The notes: generated by a model not told the origin, from the sequence alone. 37,613 nt of DNA from CALARM01 sp964431735 (GCA_964431735.1 CAYSLJ010000062.1:1-37613); one strand, 5' to 3'; counted from the stretch's first letter, positions 1-8,575 are shown. Made by a program: numbers and translations.

Positions 1-73
1 TCGGAAGAGCCTCACCCACCGGAAGGTATTTGATGACTTTTCGGATAGGCTCTAAATACAAGGAGTGATTTCT

Positions 74-651
74 ATGAATAATCCTGCCCGCAAAATAGAT
101 ACAAAATATTCCTATGCAGATTATCTCACCTGGAATGATGAGGGAAGATGGGAGATAATAGATGGTGTCGCCTATAGCCTGGCTTCGCCATATGATATTC
201 ATCAGGAAATACTGGGGGAACTATTTGCAGAATTTCGCAATTATCTGAAAGGTAAGAAATGTAGAGCCTATGTTGCTCCTTTCGATGTCAGTCTCCCGTC
301 AGAAAAACAGGATGGAAATGATAAAATTTATGATGTAGTGCAGCCTGATATTATTATTGTATGTGATAAAGAAAAAATCAGCCGTAAAGGATGTAAAGGC
401 TCGCCTGAAATAGTAATAGAAATATTTTCTCCTTCCACTGCTTCAAAGGATTGTCTCAGAAAAAGAATACTTTACGAAAAAATAAAATAAATCAATACTG
501 GATTATTGACCCTGACGAAAAGGAAGTTTATATACTCAAATTAACCGGACATGGCATGTATGGCCATCCTGAAAGATATGGCAAAGAAGATAAAATAAAA
601 GTAGAAAATTTTGAAGGACTTGAAATTGATTTAAAACTGATTTTCAGTTAA
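74..651 (+). pseudogene. Uma2-family (DUF820) putative endonuclease, frameshifted
   Basis: Uma2/DUF820 proteins have a PD-(D/E)XK nuclease fold and occur in many copies in some bacteria; their cellular role is poorly defined. The first frame (ATG at 74, with AGGAG at 61-65; a GTG at 65 overlaps that site and is less likely) has the family's start (YADYLTWNDEGRWEIIDG) and catalytic-type segments: VQPDIIIV and SPEIVIEIFSPST. It stops at 490 after LYEKIK. The next frame continues the family sequence as NKINQYWIIDPDEKEVYIL, to 651. Restoring one base in the A-rich run near 475-487, or slipping back one base there, would give LYEK-x-KINQYWIIDP, which matches the normal family. It is therefore a single-base frameshift in a homopolymer: a real mutation, a sequencing error, or less likely slippage. 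The domain is otherwise full length (about 190 residues). Confidence 0.8.
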
Positions 652-655
652 TAAT

Positions 656-990
656 ATGCAGACAAAACATAAAAATACTTTCACTGCAATACATACAGAA
701 GGGGCAATACTACCTCCTGATTCACTGTGATATATCAAATTCCGACTTTTTAGATGCTGTAAGGCATTTATCTTATACTGTGGATAAAAACACAAGAAGG
801 CCTGTAGATTATAAGAATCTCGGTTCTGAAGAACTGCGATGTTATAGTAAAGTGCATCTATGGAGTTGACCTGAATGAAATGGCAGTGGAACTCTATAAG
901 GTAAATCTCTGGATGGAAGCCCTTGAGCCCGGGAAACCTCTTTTTTTCCTGGATTATCATAATCTTCGTGATTACTTTGTAATAAGCTGA
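656..990 (+). pseudogene. Remnant of Eco57I/PglX-type DNA methyltransferase
   Basis: No intact gene lies in this gap, but three plus-strand frames hold consecutive pieces of a large Eco57I-type adenine methyltransferase. From 656 one frame reads FTAIHTEGAILPPDSL and stops. From about 744 another reads DFLDAVRHLSYTVDKNTRRP and VDYKNLGSEEL. From about 838 the third reads DVIVKCIYGVDLNEMAVELY then KVNLWMEALEPGKPLFFLDY, to a stop at 990. The block around GVDLN...LWMEALEPGKPL is highly characteristic of this family. The part between LGSEEL and DVIVKCIYG, which normally carries the SAM motif (DPACGSG) and several hundred residues, is deleted. It is a decayed restriction or phage-defence methylase relic beside a broken Uma2 gene. 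Family assignment comes from recognising the motif, not from a search. Confidence 0.7.
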
Positions 991-1029
991 CTATTTCTTC
1001 AAATATCTCCTGACTGTCTTTTGTGGCTA

Positions 1030-2616
1030 TTAATGAATGGTATTTGCATCGTATTTAACGATATGTCCTTTGTCGAATTTAAACAGATCTTTAACAGGCT
1101 TTTTGAATTTAGCTTTAATTTCGCTGTTCTTTTCTCCCAATATAAGTGTGAAATCTTTATTTTCTATATTTACTCCCGGTGCAGGTTTTATTTTACCTGA
1201 AATGAAATCGTCTGTGTGATAGCTGAACCGGCTTTCTCTTTCATTTAACTCTATAAAAAATGTTTTATCATCTATTTTTTTTACATCACCTGCCGAAGTG
1301 ACTGAGAAATCCGTAAGAAAAACTGTTGTAACAGGATATACCTTCAGGTCTGAACTGTGAAGAATATTTACGGCTTTTTCCAGATTATAGGCAAACACCG
1401 GTTTTTCTCCGAGACCGAAGAAACTGTTATCCATTAATGCAGCAGGTACATTGAATATATAACATTCGTTATTTTTATATGAATATATATCTTCTTCTAT
1501 GGTTTTTACGAGATTGCCAGATTGATACCACAGGGCTGCTTCCCTTCTTACAAGATACATATTTGTTACGATTATTATGATTGTTATAACAGCGAAAAAT
1601 ATTTTTATATAAACATTCTCCAGTCTGAGTAATATAACAGAAAGGGCCATAGATAATCCTATGAAAGGTATATACATATACCATCTGGCTATAAGCCCCA
1701 GAACAGGTACCAGTGTTATCAATACCCATAATAAACAATAGAGAATATCCTTTTGAAATATATATTTTCTGAGACTTTTAACTGATAAAAATATTGCCAG
1801 AAACAGAAATATAACCAGATCATACCGTGAGGCAGGGAAGGTCATAAAATAAAAGGCTTCTTTCAGGTGGGCAAGAACGCGGAAGAAAGTGAAATTTGTA
1901 TTCCCTGTGCCTCCTGTCATGGAGCCCAGGAATATGAGGCGGAATATCATGTAGAGAGATAGAATGATAAAGTAGGGAAGAGATTTCCTTAATGCGTGAC
2001 ATGTGACGCGTGACGCGTGACAGGTATAAACCTTCTCTTTATGTTCTGGCTGTAATATGAGAGATGTTATAAAAATGATGGCAGGGAGGGTGACTGCCAT
2101 TTCTTTTGCCATGAGGGCAGGGATGAAACTGATATAGCTCAGTGTCAATTTGTCTTTATAAAAACATATTATTGAAAGAATATAAAAAATACAGCAGAGG
2201 CTGTCCGGTCTTGCAGAGATCCAGAAAATCGTGTCTGTGAACACTGGATGAACGGAAAAAAACAGGGCAGCCAGGAAACCTCTCAGGTTATTGCCAGGAA
2301 AGAGTATATTGGTAAGATAATAAACTTCTGCTGTACATATTATATGGAATATTTTATTGGTGAGATTATATCCTGTCGGATTTAACCCCCATATAGATCT
2401 ATCCATTAGCACTGTGAGTATCGTAAGAGGTCTGTACCGTCCTCCTTCGTATCTGACTCCTTCTTTATTTGCGAGAAAGATTTTGCCTGCATCAAAATTT
2501 CTATCCAGATATTCAAAATCATCTGAATGAAAAAATGCATGCCAAGCAGGGCAGGTTACGTACAGTATGATGACTATAAGGAATGTAATTTGCAGGAAGG
2601 GCAGTTTTTTATTCAT
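1030..2616 (-). CDS. Polytopic membrane protein, TMTC/GT39 (GT-C)-like
   Basis: A multi-spanning membrane protein of 528 residues from ATG 2616. The N-terminal half resembles TMTC/DUF1736 and GT39-type GT-C glycosyltransferases: a first membrane helix followed by an acidic loop (HSDDFEYL), then RYRPLTILT, HPVFTDTIFWISARPDSL and a LMAKEMAVTLP segment, much like the HPVHTEAVAWISGRKDLL...LSKE pattern of that family. About ten hydrophobic segments are followed by a soluble C-terminal tail of about 150 residues. Members transfer sugars from lipid carriers in the membrane; the substrate here is unknown. An upstream GTG (2679) would add residues encoded by a heptamer array and lacks a ribosome-binding site, so the start after the array is preferred. 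A second array lies inside the gene at 1994-2021 and encodes a CHASRVTCHA-like loop. It may be co-transcribed with phoH upstream. Confidence 0.7.
   Translation of the reverse strand: MNKKLPFLQITFLIVIILYVTCPAWHAFFHSDDFEYLDRNFDAGKIFLANKEGVRYEGGRYRPLTILTVLMDRSIWGLNPTGYNLTNKIFHIICTAEVYYLTNILFPGNNLRGFLAALFFSVHPVFTDTIFWISARPDSLCCIFYILSIICFYKDKLTLSYISFIPALMAKEMAVTLPAIIFITSLILQPEHKEKVYTCHASRVTCHALRKSLPYFIILSLYMIFRLIFLGSMTGGTGNTNFTFFRVLAHLKEAFYFMTFPASRYDLVIFLFLAIFLSVKSLRKYIFQKDILYCLLWVLITLVPVLGLIARWYMYIPFIGLSMALSVILLRLENVYIKIFFAVITIIIIVTNMYLVRREAALWYQSGNLVKTIEEDIYSYKNNECYIFNVPAALMDNSFFGLGEKPVFAYNLEKAVNILHSSDLKVYPVTTVFLTDFSVTSAGDVKKIDDKTFFIELNERESRFSYHTDDFISGKIKPAPGVNIENKDFTLILGEKNSEIKAKFKKPVKDLFKFDKGHIVKYDANTIH
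1994..2021. repeat. Heptamer array inside a coding region
   Basis: Four consecutive 7-bp units (GCGTGAC, ATGTGAC, GCGTGAC, GCGTGAC) lie inside the membrane-protein gene. On the coding strand they are read as part of TCHASRVTCHA, in a loop between hydrophobic segments, without breaking the frame. Confidence 0.85.
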
Positions 2617-2628
2617 TTTTGAATTATA

Positions 2629-2701
2629 TGCGTGATGCGTAACACGTGATGCGTAATGTGTGATGTGTTTTCCCGTCACGCATCACGCGTTACGCGTTAC
2701 G
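2629..2701. repeat. Facing heptamer arrays (GTGATGC/GCGTTAC)
   Basis: The left arm (2629-2667) has GCGTGAT/GCGTAAC-type units and the right arm (2675-2701) has the complementary GTCACGC/GTTACGC units, separated by a short T/C-rich spacer. The arms can pair into a long imperfect hairpin between phoH and the membrane-protein gene. Confidence 0.8.
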
Positions 2702-2704
2702 ATA

Positions 2705-4027
2705 CTAATGCAACAGATTTGCCGCCAGTTCAGCCAGTGCTGATCTTTCGCCTTTTGTCAGGGTAATATGGGCATAGATTTTCTGGTCTTTAAATTTTTC
2801 CACTATAAAGGTCAGACCGTTACTTGTGGAATCAAGATACGGGTGATCTATCTGATAGGCATCACCTGTAAGTACTATTTTGGTTCCTTCGCCGGCTCTT
2901 GTAATAATTGTTTTTGCTTCATGAGGGGTAAGGTTCTGTGCTTCATCAATGATGAGATATTGCTGTGGCAGGCTTCTGCCGCGAATAAATGTAAGGGATG
3001 CAATTTCCACCAGTTTTGAAGTTATAAGGCTATCCAGTTTACTTTCCATGCTGGTTTTTTTACTGGTTGTATAACTGGTCAATAAAAATTCCAGGTTATC
3101 AAAAATAGGATGCATCCACGGTGAGAGTTTTTCTCCTTCTTTTCCCGGCAGATATCCTATGTCTTTACCCATTGGTATAAGAGGTCGGTATACGCTCATT
3201 TTACGATAGACTTTATCGTTGAGAACCTTCTGAAGTCCTGCAGCAAGAGCCAGTATGGTTTTACCCGTTCCTGCCTTTCCCAGCATAGTTACAAGGATTA
3301 CGCTGTCATCGAGTAACATGTCAAGGGCAAAACGTTGTTCTTTGTTCATAGACTTTATACCGAATACGTCATTTTTCAGATCTTTCAAGAGATTTATTCT
3401 GTTACTATCTCTGTCATATCGTCCGAGAGCTTTTTTATTTGTAGGAGTTCCGACTGTGATATACTGATTGGTATAATAGGAAACATTAACCGGTTCATGA
3501 TAGCCTTTTTCATAAAACATGGCCATTTCTTCATCTGTAATCTGGCAAAAATCTTCTCCCGTATAGAGTTCGTCCAGATTAACCTTATCTGCTCTGTAAT
3601 CTTCCGATTTAAGTCCCAGTGCCTGGGCTTTAACTCTCATGTTAATATCTTTGGACACCATGATAACTTTTTTTTCAGGGTTATGTTTTTTTATTGCCAG
3701 TGCTGTTGCTATGATAAGGTTATCATGATTTGCCTGAAAACCTGCCGGTAACAGGTCAAAATTATTGGATTTTATGGCTATTTTTAATATGCCGTCTTTA
3801 CCGAGAGGAACACCTTCTTCGATATTTCCCTGTTCTCTGAGTTTGTCGATGTTTTTTATAACTACTCTTGCATTACGATTGACTTCCTGGGAACCTCTTT
3901 TGAAATTATCGACCTCATCCAGAACGATAATAGGAAGGACTATTTCATTATCCTGAAAAGAGAACAGAGCCTGTGGATTGTGAAGCAGAACACTTGTATC
4001 CAGAACATAGATTTTTCTGTCACTCAT
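2705..4027 (-). CDS. PhoH-family ATPase with N-terminal PIN domain
   Basis: A 440-residue protein of the PIN-PhoH (PhoH2/YlaK) type. Residues 5-140 form a PIN ribonuclease domain with the expected acidic residues (YVLDTSVLL with D10, LDEVD near 36-40, D102 in HDNLI, D127 in SKDIN). Residues about 220-440 form the PhoH ATPase, with Walker A GKAGTGKT (250-257), Walker B LIIDEAQN (358-365) and a TGDAYQID segment. PhoH2 proteins are proposed RNA helicase/ribonucleases; PhoH itself was first noted as phosphate-starvation inducible in E. coli, which may or may not be relevant to the phosphate genes downstream. Length is normal for the family. The minus-strand leader has an AAGGAG 17 bases before the ATG. 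Heptamer arrays lie on both sides. Confidence 0.93.
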   Translation of the reverse strand: MSDRKIYVLDTSVLLHNPQALFSFQDNEIVLPIIVLDEVDNFKRGSQEVNRNARVVIKNIDKLREQGNIEEGVPLGKDGILKIAIKSNNFDLLPAGFQANHDNLIIATALAIKKHNPEKKVIMVSKDINMRVKAQALGLKSEDYRADKVNLDELYTGEDFCQITDEEMAMFYEKGYHEPVNVSYYTNQYITVGTPTNKKALGRYDRDSNRINLLKDLKNDVFGIKSMNKEQRFALDMLLDDSVILVTMLGKAGTGKTILALAAGLQKVLNDKVYRKMSVYRPLIPMGKDIGYLPGKEGEKLSPWMHPIFDNLEFLLTSYTTSKKTSMESKLDSLITSKLVEIASLTFIRGRSLPQQYLIIDEAQNLTPHEAKTIITRAGEGTKIVLTGDAYQIDHPYLDSTSNGLTFIVEKFKDQKIYAHITLTKGERSALAELAANLLH

Positions 4028-4063
4028 ATTATTTATTGTTTCATCTCCTTAAAATACTTGATT

Positions 4064-4093
4064 CGTGACGCGTGACGCGTGACGCGTGACGCG
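4064..4093. repeat. Heptamer array (GTGACGC)n upstream of phoH
   Basis: Four near-perfect tandem copies of CGTGACG/GTGACGC lie between the PhoH leader and the long intergenic gap. No spacer sequence separates the units. Confidence 0.85.
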
Positions 4094-4134
4094 AAGATGA
4101 CTATGAATATTATATTCTATAAGGATTTTAACTC

Positions 4135-4250
4135 ATAAACAGGTAAAGTGTCAAGCAATAAGAGGTTTTTTTAATCCCGGTAATCTTTTAATCATTGTAA
4201 ATCCCGGTCAAATTTATAAACAGGTAAACTGTCAGGCAATAATAGTTTTT
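4135..4250. repeat. Pair of ~36-bp direct repeats, 81 bp apart
   Basis: ATAAACAGGTAAAGTGTCAA... at 4135-4170 recurs at 4216-4250 with a few changes (ATAAACAGGTAAACTGTCAG...). The spacer contains AATCCCGGT twice. It is non-coding; function unknown. Confidence 0.7.
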
Positions 4251-4270
4251 AACCAGGATTTACGCATTTT

Positions 4271-4345
4271 GTCATTGCAAGTAGTGAAGCGACAAAGCAA
4301 TTCCAACGGTTTCTGTTGTAATGACGGGATTGCTTCGCTGACAGG
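4271..4345. repeat. Dispersed GTCATTGC...AAGCAAT-type repeat
   Basis: The block begins GTCATTGCAAGTAGTGAAGC, continues GACAAAGCAATTCC, then after a short spacer reads GTAATGACGGGATTGCTTCG. The two halves are inverted, so a hairpin can form. It resembles the GTCATTGCGAG...GAAGCAATC intergenic repeats seen in many unrelated bacterial genomes. The resemblance is from memory. Confidence 0.6.
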
Positions 4346-4379
4346 ATTATCTTTATTTTTTTGCGTAAAATAATAACCT

Positions 4380-4438
4380 CGTAATGCGTAAAGCGTAATG
4401 CGTGATGCGCAGGAATATAAACCCGTCACGCGTCACGA
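4380..4438. repeat. Facing heptamer arrays
   Basis: GCGTAAT/GCGTAAA/GCGTGAT units (4380-4408) face GTCACGC units (4424-4438) across a 15-base A/T-rich spacer. It has the same design as the 2629-2701 array. Confidence 0.75.
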
Positions 4439-4461
4439 TTCCCATATAAATCCGCGTTATC

Positions 4462-4495
4462 AATCCGTGTAATCCATTAATCCGTGTAATCCGTG
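4462..4495. repeat. AATCCGTG short repeat
   Basis: AATCCGTG occurs at 4462, 4479 and 4488. The rest of the 4028-4633 gap is made of the repeats listed here and an A/T-rich promoter region; no gene is seen in it. Confidence 0.55.
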
Positions 4496-4516
4496 ATCTG
4501 TTTTTTTGTTTACATT

Positions 4517-4545
4517 TTGTTAACAATAATCTCTTTAAATATAGA
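4517..4545 (+). promoter_or_regulatory. Candidate sigma70-type promoter for the phosphatase cluster
   Basis: TTGTTA (4517-4522), a 17-base spacer and TATAGA (4540-4545) lie about 90 bases before the 1291-residue gene. The -35 box is part of the palindrome TTGTTAACAA, which could also be an operator. Pattern match only. Confidence 0.4.
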
Positions 4546-4633
4546 GAATTTAATGTTATTATATAAGTGATAATTTATTAGTAGAAATATATTTTTTTAA
4601 TATATATAAAGTCAACAGAAAGGAGAAAGAAAT

Positions 4634-7600
4634 ATGAATATAAGTGACATAGGTAAATCAATGACATCCGGCAGGATTGAGAAAAAAGCCCCTCCGAAGA
4701 AGAAAAAAGAAGCAGAAGAAACAAAAGATTCTGTACAACTCGGAACTTCTATGGCTACACCGGAAATGCCGAAGATGGAAGACGTTAAAGAAACAAAGGC
4801 AGAAACTGAGCCGGAAGAAAAGAAAGCTGCAGGCAGCGGTAAAAGCAAAGAGGGAATAAATTTAAAATTCATCCATATGAATGACTATCACGGTTATGTC
4901 GAGGAACTTGATAAAGCGGAAGGTCAGGAACAGATAATCGGAGGTATAGCAAGGCTTGCAGGAAAAATAAAAGAACTGAAGACTGAAAATCCCCAGGGAA
5001 CCATAACTCTTGACGGAGGAGATGTCTATGACGGAGGCTTTTACAGCAAGGTAACTAAAGGTGAAATAGTAAGCAAACCTCTTGCAGCTATGGGATTTGA
5101 TGCCAGTGTAATAGGAAACCATGATGTTACATGGGGACTCGATGCCTATGCAACCATTGCAAAAGATATGAACACTGACATACTGGGAGCGGCAAATGTA
5201 ACAGATCTTTCTCCTGCCGGCGATTTGAAATTTTTAAAACCTTACAAAATTATTGAAAGAGAGGGTGTTAAAATCGGTATTTTAGGTATTACCACTCCCA
5301 TGACATCCCTCAGTACTCCTCAGAAGGGAATTATAGAAATAGGAGACCCCAGGCAGGCTACAGAGAGTTTTGTTAAAAAACTCAGAGATGAAGAAAAAGT
5401 TGATATGGTAGTTCTCCTTTCCCATCTCGGTTATAGTGAAGATGTTAAACTGGCAGAAAAAGTAAAAGGCATAGATTTAATAGTAGGAGCCCATTCCCAT
5501 ACAGTAATGCATGATGCTGAAAAAGTGGGAGATGCCATAATTGTTCAGGCAGGCGGAGAAGGTAAATATGTAGGTGATCTTAACCTGGTATTTGATCCTT
5601 CCAGCAAGAAAATTGTATCTTATAAAGAAAATTTGATTCCCATAACGGCAGATATAAAGCCTGACCCGGCTGTAACAAAAATTATTGCACCTTATATAGA
5701 GAAATATGAGAGTGTAAAAAATGAAGTACTCGGTAAAACCTCTGAAAATCTGGAATTAATATCAAATAAGAGAACAAACCTGTGTAATCTCTTTGTAGAT
5801 GCCCAGAAAAAAGATTCCGATCTGGCAGTAACGTCATCTTTCTCTATAAGAAAAGGTATAGAAAAGGGCGATGTAACAACAGGCAAACTCTTCCAGATGT
5901 ATCCTTTTGACAATGAACTCGTACAGATAAAAGCAAAAGGTGCCACAGTGCTTAAATTCCTTGAAGGTGGTCTCAGGTTTGTAGAAGGTGACAAAGACAA
6001 TTATGCTCTTGTATCAGGACTGTCCTACGAATTTAACCCGACTCTCCTTGAAGGAAACCGTATTACTTCCATTACTTTTAAAGGTAAGAAAATGACTCCC
6101 CAGGAATTTGCAAAGAAAAATATCACCATGAGTATGGATAATTATACCTATGGAAAATCTTACTTTAAAGAAGGAAAAATGCTCCAGAAATATGGAAGAG
6201 TATTCGATGTATTGAAGGATTATATAAAAGAGAATTCTCCTCTTCAGAATATTTCCAAAGAGACATATGCCAAACAGGTTTCCGAAGTTCCTGATCCGGG
6301 CCTTGTAGCAAATGTGAAAATAGGAACATTGACTAAAGACACTGAAACTGCTCCGTCTGACACAAAGTTTACCTGTGCATCCAAATTCTACGGTGATGCC
6401 ATAAGAGGCGATGCAGATATGTCTTTTGGTTATACTAAATCCATAAGAACAAGATTGCCTGAAGGTGAGATTAACAGAGCCACTCTGAAGAAAATGTATC
6501 CCTTTGATAATGAACTTGTCAAGGTGAAGGCATCAGGTAAACAGGTTCTTGATTTTCTTGAATATTTAAGAGGAGACAGATTCCTTGGTAAAGAACAGGC
6601 CCTTTCTTCCGGTATAACATATAAATATGATACATCAAAACCGGAAGGTAAGAGAATTGTTTCCGTTACAGTAGGAGATAAGACCTATGATAGAGCCGAA
6701 TTTACCAAAGGTTCCTTTACTATCTGTATGGATAGTATGCTTGCAGGTTCAAAGTTTAAAGGTGCCGAAACAATCGAAGAAAAAGGTTCAGCCTTTAAAA
6801 TACTCGAGAATCATCTGAAAGAAAATTCTCCATTACACATACCTCTTCTTCCCAGTCCCGGAACAGATATAAATCCCAATCCTGCTTCTGCCACTGATAG
6901 TGCAAAAGAACTGGAAAGAAAGAAGAAGATCCTTCAGCTCGGCCTCGGAAAGATAAAACCTGAAGAAGTTGGCGAATTCTCTTTAAGTAAAGTGCAAACC
7001 TTTGTAAATGCACCTGAATTTTTTGCACAGGAAAAAGCCATGATTGGAAGAGCAAAGAATGCAGTGGGAGTTACAATGTATACTCTTACAAGAGATGATA
7101 TGATAGAAGCTCTTACTTCAAAAGCAAAAGAAAAAGTGCCTGTCAGAACTGTTTTAGATCCTCATATCCATACGACACCTGATAAAATGCTGGAAAGAAT
7201 GGAAGCACAGAAAAAACTTATTGAAGGCGGAGTAAGATATGTTGAGGATCCGGGCGATCATATATTCTGCAATCACAGTAAAACTGTAAATGTAGACGGC
7301 AAAGAAGCTGCTGTGTCTAAAATAAATATGGCATCTTATTCCGATGAATACCATGACTATGGTGTAACTATAGAAGGCGGAAAAGCAGTAAATGATGTGG
7401 AAAACTTCTTCAGCAGTACCTGGCATATGGCAGGTGGCAAACAGCTTAAAGCAAGCCCCAGAAACGATGATGTTGAAGGAGGCGTTCCTGTAAAGCTCGT
7501 AACTACCAATCCTGATGTGAAATCCTATAATACTCCTTATAATAATATTACAAGGAATTTTACTGAAACCGCTAAAACAGTAAAAGGACAGTATTTCTCT

Positions 7601-8509
7601 CTTACATCCAAACCTCTTGTAAACAGGCTGATAGAAATGAAGGAAAAAGATCCTGAAAAATCTGTAAAGATAATGTTAAATGAAGGTATTTTCCTTGAGA
7701 ATGCCCTTGCACAGCAGCTTGCACAACAGATGATGGACAAAGGTATAGAAGTGAAACTTTATAAAGATGCTCAGGGAAAATTACATACCCTTCATTCTGC
7801 AACTACCAGCTTTGACGGTAATGAAATGACACTCGGAAGTGCCAATACAACCTTTGGAGGATTATTCAGTAACAGAGAAGCAGATGTGAATGTAGTGGGA
7901 GTGGATACGATAAAACCATTTGAATCACAGTTTGATGTTGACTGGGAAAGTAATTCCAGAGATATAACCACTGAAGATCTGAAGCTTGCTTCTCAGGCAG
8001 AAGGTGACGATAAAGAAGAAGCAGAAGTGAAAGCATACTATGATGTTCCCTTCTCAGAAGTATCGAAACATCTCGGTATAGAAGAAAAGAGACTTCATGG
8101 AGGTCTGAGTAAAATCTATGATATACTCGGTTATTCGGATTTCAATGACAAGAAATCCCTTGAGATAAGACTTGCAGTACAGAAACTCGCTTCCTATGCC
8201 TATAAGGACAATAAAGAATTTGATAAGACAATAGACAGATTCTGCAGGATTTTAACCGTAGAAACAGCCGATACGGCAAATCCTGAAAAAGAAACTTCTA
8301 TGGTAAATAAACTTATAAATGATGCCAGAGAAGCTCTCGGAAGCTATATAGTTCTCAATAATATTGTCATTAATGATCCGAAAGCAAATATTGATGATCT
8401 TACAGATAAATTTGTGGCTATGTTCAAGGAAATGAGCAATCCCGGCGGAAATGTAAATATCACTATGGATGTAAGATCTAAATTTGCAGATATGTATGGA
8501 ATAGAATAG
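4634..8509 (+). CDS. 5'-nucleotidase-family phosphoesterase fused to phospholipase-D-like domains
   Basis: 1291 residues; ATG 8 bases after AAGGAG. Order: a Lys/Glu-rich N-terminus with KDSVQL at 31-36; a calcineurin-like metallophosphatase at about 76-345 with all metal motifs (NDYHG 83-87, GGDVYDGG 128-135, GNHD 161-164, SH at 263, GAHSHT 285-290); a 5'-nucleotidase C-terminal domain at 365-520; a second copy at 575-735 (both share MYPFDNELV, at 422 and 621); a PLD-like pair at about 790-1100; a helical tail to 1291. The first HKD motif is intact (HSKTVNVD, 881-888). In the second, the Lys is replaced by Ala (HSATTSFD, 1054-1061). UshA/YfkN-type enzymes hydrolyse nucleotides and other phosphomonoesters, usually outside the cytoplasm, but no Sec signal or membrane helix is visible here. 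PLD-type domains act on phosphodiesters. Joining diester and monoester cleavage in one chain would suit stepwise release of phosphate (inference). Confidence 0.9.
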   Translation: MNISDIGKSMTSGRIEKKAPPKKKKEAEETKDSVQLGTSMATPEMPKMEDVKETKAETEPEEKKAAGSGKSKEGINLKFIHMNDYHGYVEELDKAEGQEQIIGGIARLAGKIKELKTENPQGTITLDGGDVYDGGFYSKVTKGEIVSKPLAAMGFDASVIGNHDVTWGLDAYATIAKDMNTDILGAANVTDLSPAGDLKFLKPYKIIEREGVKIGILGITTPMTSLSTPQKGIIEIGDPRQATESFVKKLRDEEKVDMVVLLSHLGYSEDVKLAEKVKGIDLIVGAHSHTVMHDAEKVGDAIIVQAGGEGKYVGDLNLVFDPSSKKIVSYKENLIPITADIKPDPAVTKIIAPYIEKYESVKNEVLGKTSENLELISNKRTNLCNLFVDAQKKDSDLAVTSSFSIRKGIEKGDVTTGKLFQMYPFDNELVQIKAKGATVLKFLEGGLRFVEGDKDNYALVSGLSYEFNPTLLEGNRITSITFKGKKMTPQEFAKKNITMSMDNYTYGKSYFKEGKMLQKYGRVFDVLKDYIKENSPLQNISKETYAKQVSEVPDPGLVANVKIGTLTKDTETAPSDTKFTCASKFYGDAIRGDADMSFGYTKSIRTRLPEGEINRATLKKMYPFDNELVKVKASGKQVLDFLEYLRGDRFLGKEQALSSGITYKYDTSKPEGKRIVSVTVGDKTYDRAEFTKGSFTICMDSMLAGSKFKGAETIEEKGSAFKILENHLKENSPLHIPLLPSPGTDINPNPASATDSAKELERKKKILQLGLGKIKPEEVGEFSLSKVQTFVNAPEFFAQEKAMIGRAKNAVGVTMYTLTRDDMIEALTSKAKEKVPVRTVLDPHIHTTPDKMLERMEAQKKLIEGGVRYVEDPGDHIFCNHSKTVNVDGKEAAVSKINMASYSDEYHDYGVTIEGGKAVNDVENFFSSTWHMAGGKQLKASPRNDDVEGGVPVKLVTTNPDVKSYNTPYNNITRNFTETAKTVKGQYFSLTSKPLVNRLIEMKEKDPEKSVKIMLNEGIFLENALAQQLAQQMMDKGIEVKLYKDAQGKLHTLHSATTSFDGNEMTLGSANTTFGGLFSNREADVNVVGVDTIKPFESQFDVDWESNSRDITTEDLKLASQAEGDDKEEAEVKAYYDVPFSEVSKHLGIEEKRLHGGLSKIYDILGYSDFNDKKSLEIRLAVQKLASYAYKDNKEFDKTIDRFCRILTVETADTANPEKETSMVNKLINDAREALGSYIVLNNIVINDPKANIDDLTDKFVAMFKEMSNPGGNVNITMDVRSKFADMYGIE

Positions 8510-8523
8510 GGACTGAGACTTAC

Positions 8524-8549
8524 AGGGGCACGGCATAAGTCGTGCCCCT
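8524..8549 (+). terminator. GGGGCACG hairpin between phosphatase genes
   Basis: AGGGGCACG (8524-8532) pairs with CGTGCCCCT (8541-8549) around an 8-base loop, followed by CATTATTAG rather than a clear U-run. It could be a weak terminator or attenuator, or one of the GGGGC-type intergenic hairpin repeats (compare 18550-18567). Confidence 0.5.
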
Positions 8550-8575
8550 CATTATTAGTCCTGAGGGAGTAAACA

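Noticed and set aside
1..60. AGAGCCT/AGGCTCT stem at the window edge
   Set aside because: A 7-bp stem with a loop of over 30 bases and no U-run; too weak to call, and its context is cut off.
470..490. Programmed -1 frameshift in Uma2
   Set aside because: The A-run permits slippage, but no canonical X-XXY-YYZ heptamer in the right phase was found and the family does not normally need frameshifting.
631..960. Minus-strand open frame of 109 codons
   Set aside because: It is antisense to the methyltransferase remnant, has no ribosome-binding site and no recognisable domain.
2617..2679. N-terminal extension of the membrane protein to GTG 2679
   Set aside because: The extra 21 residues are encoded by the heptamer array and no ribosome-binding site precedes the GTG.
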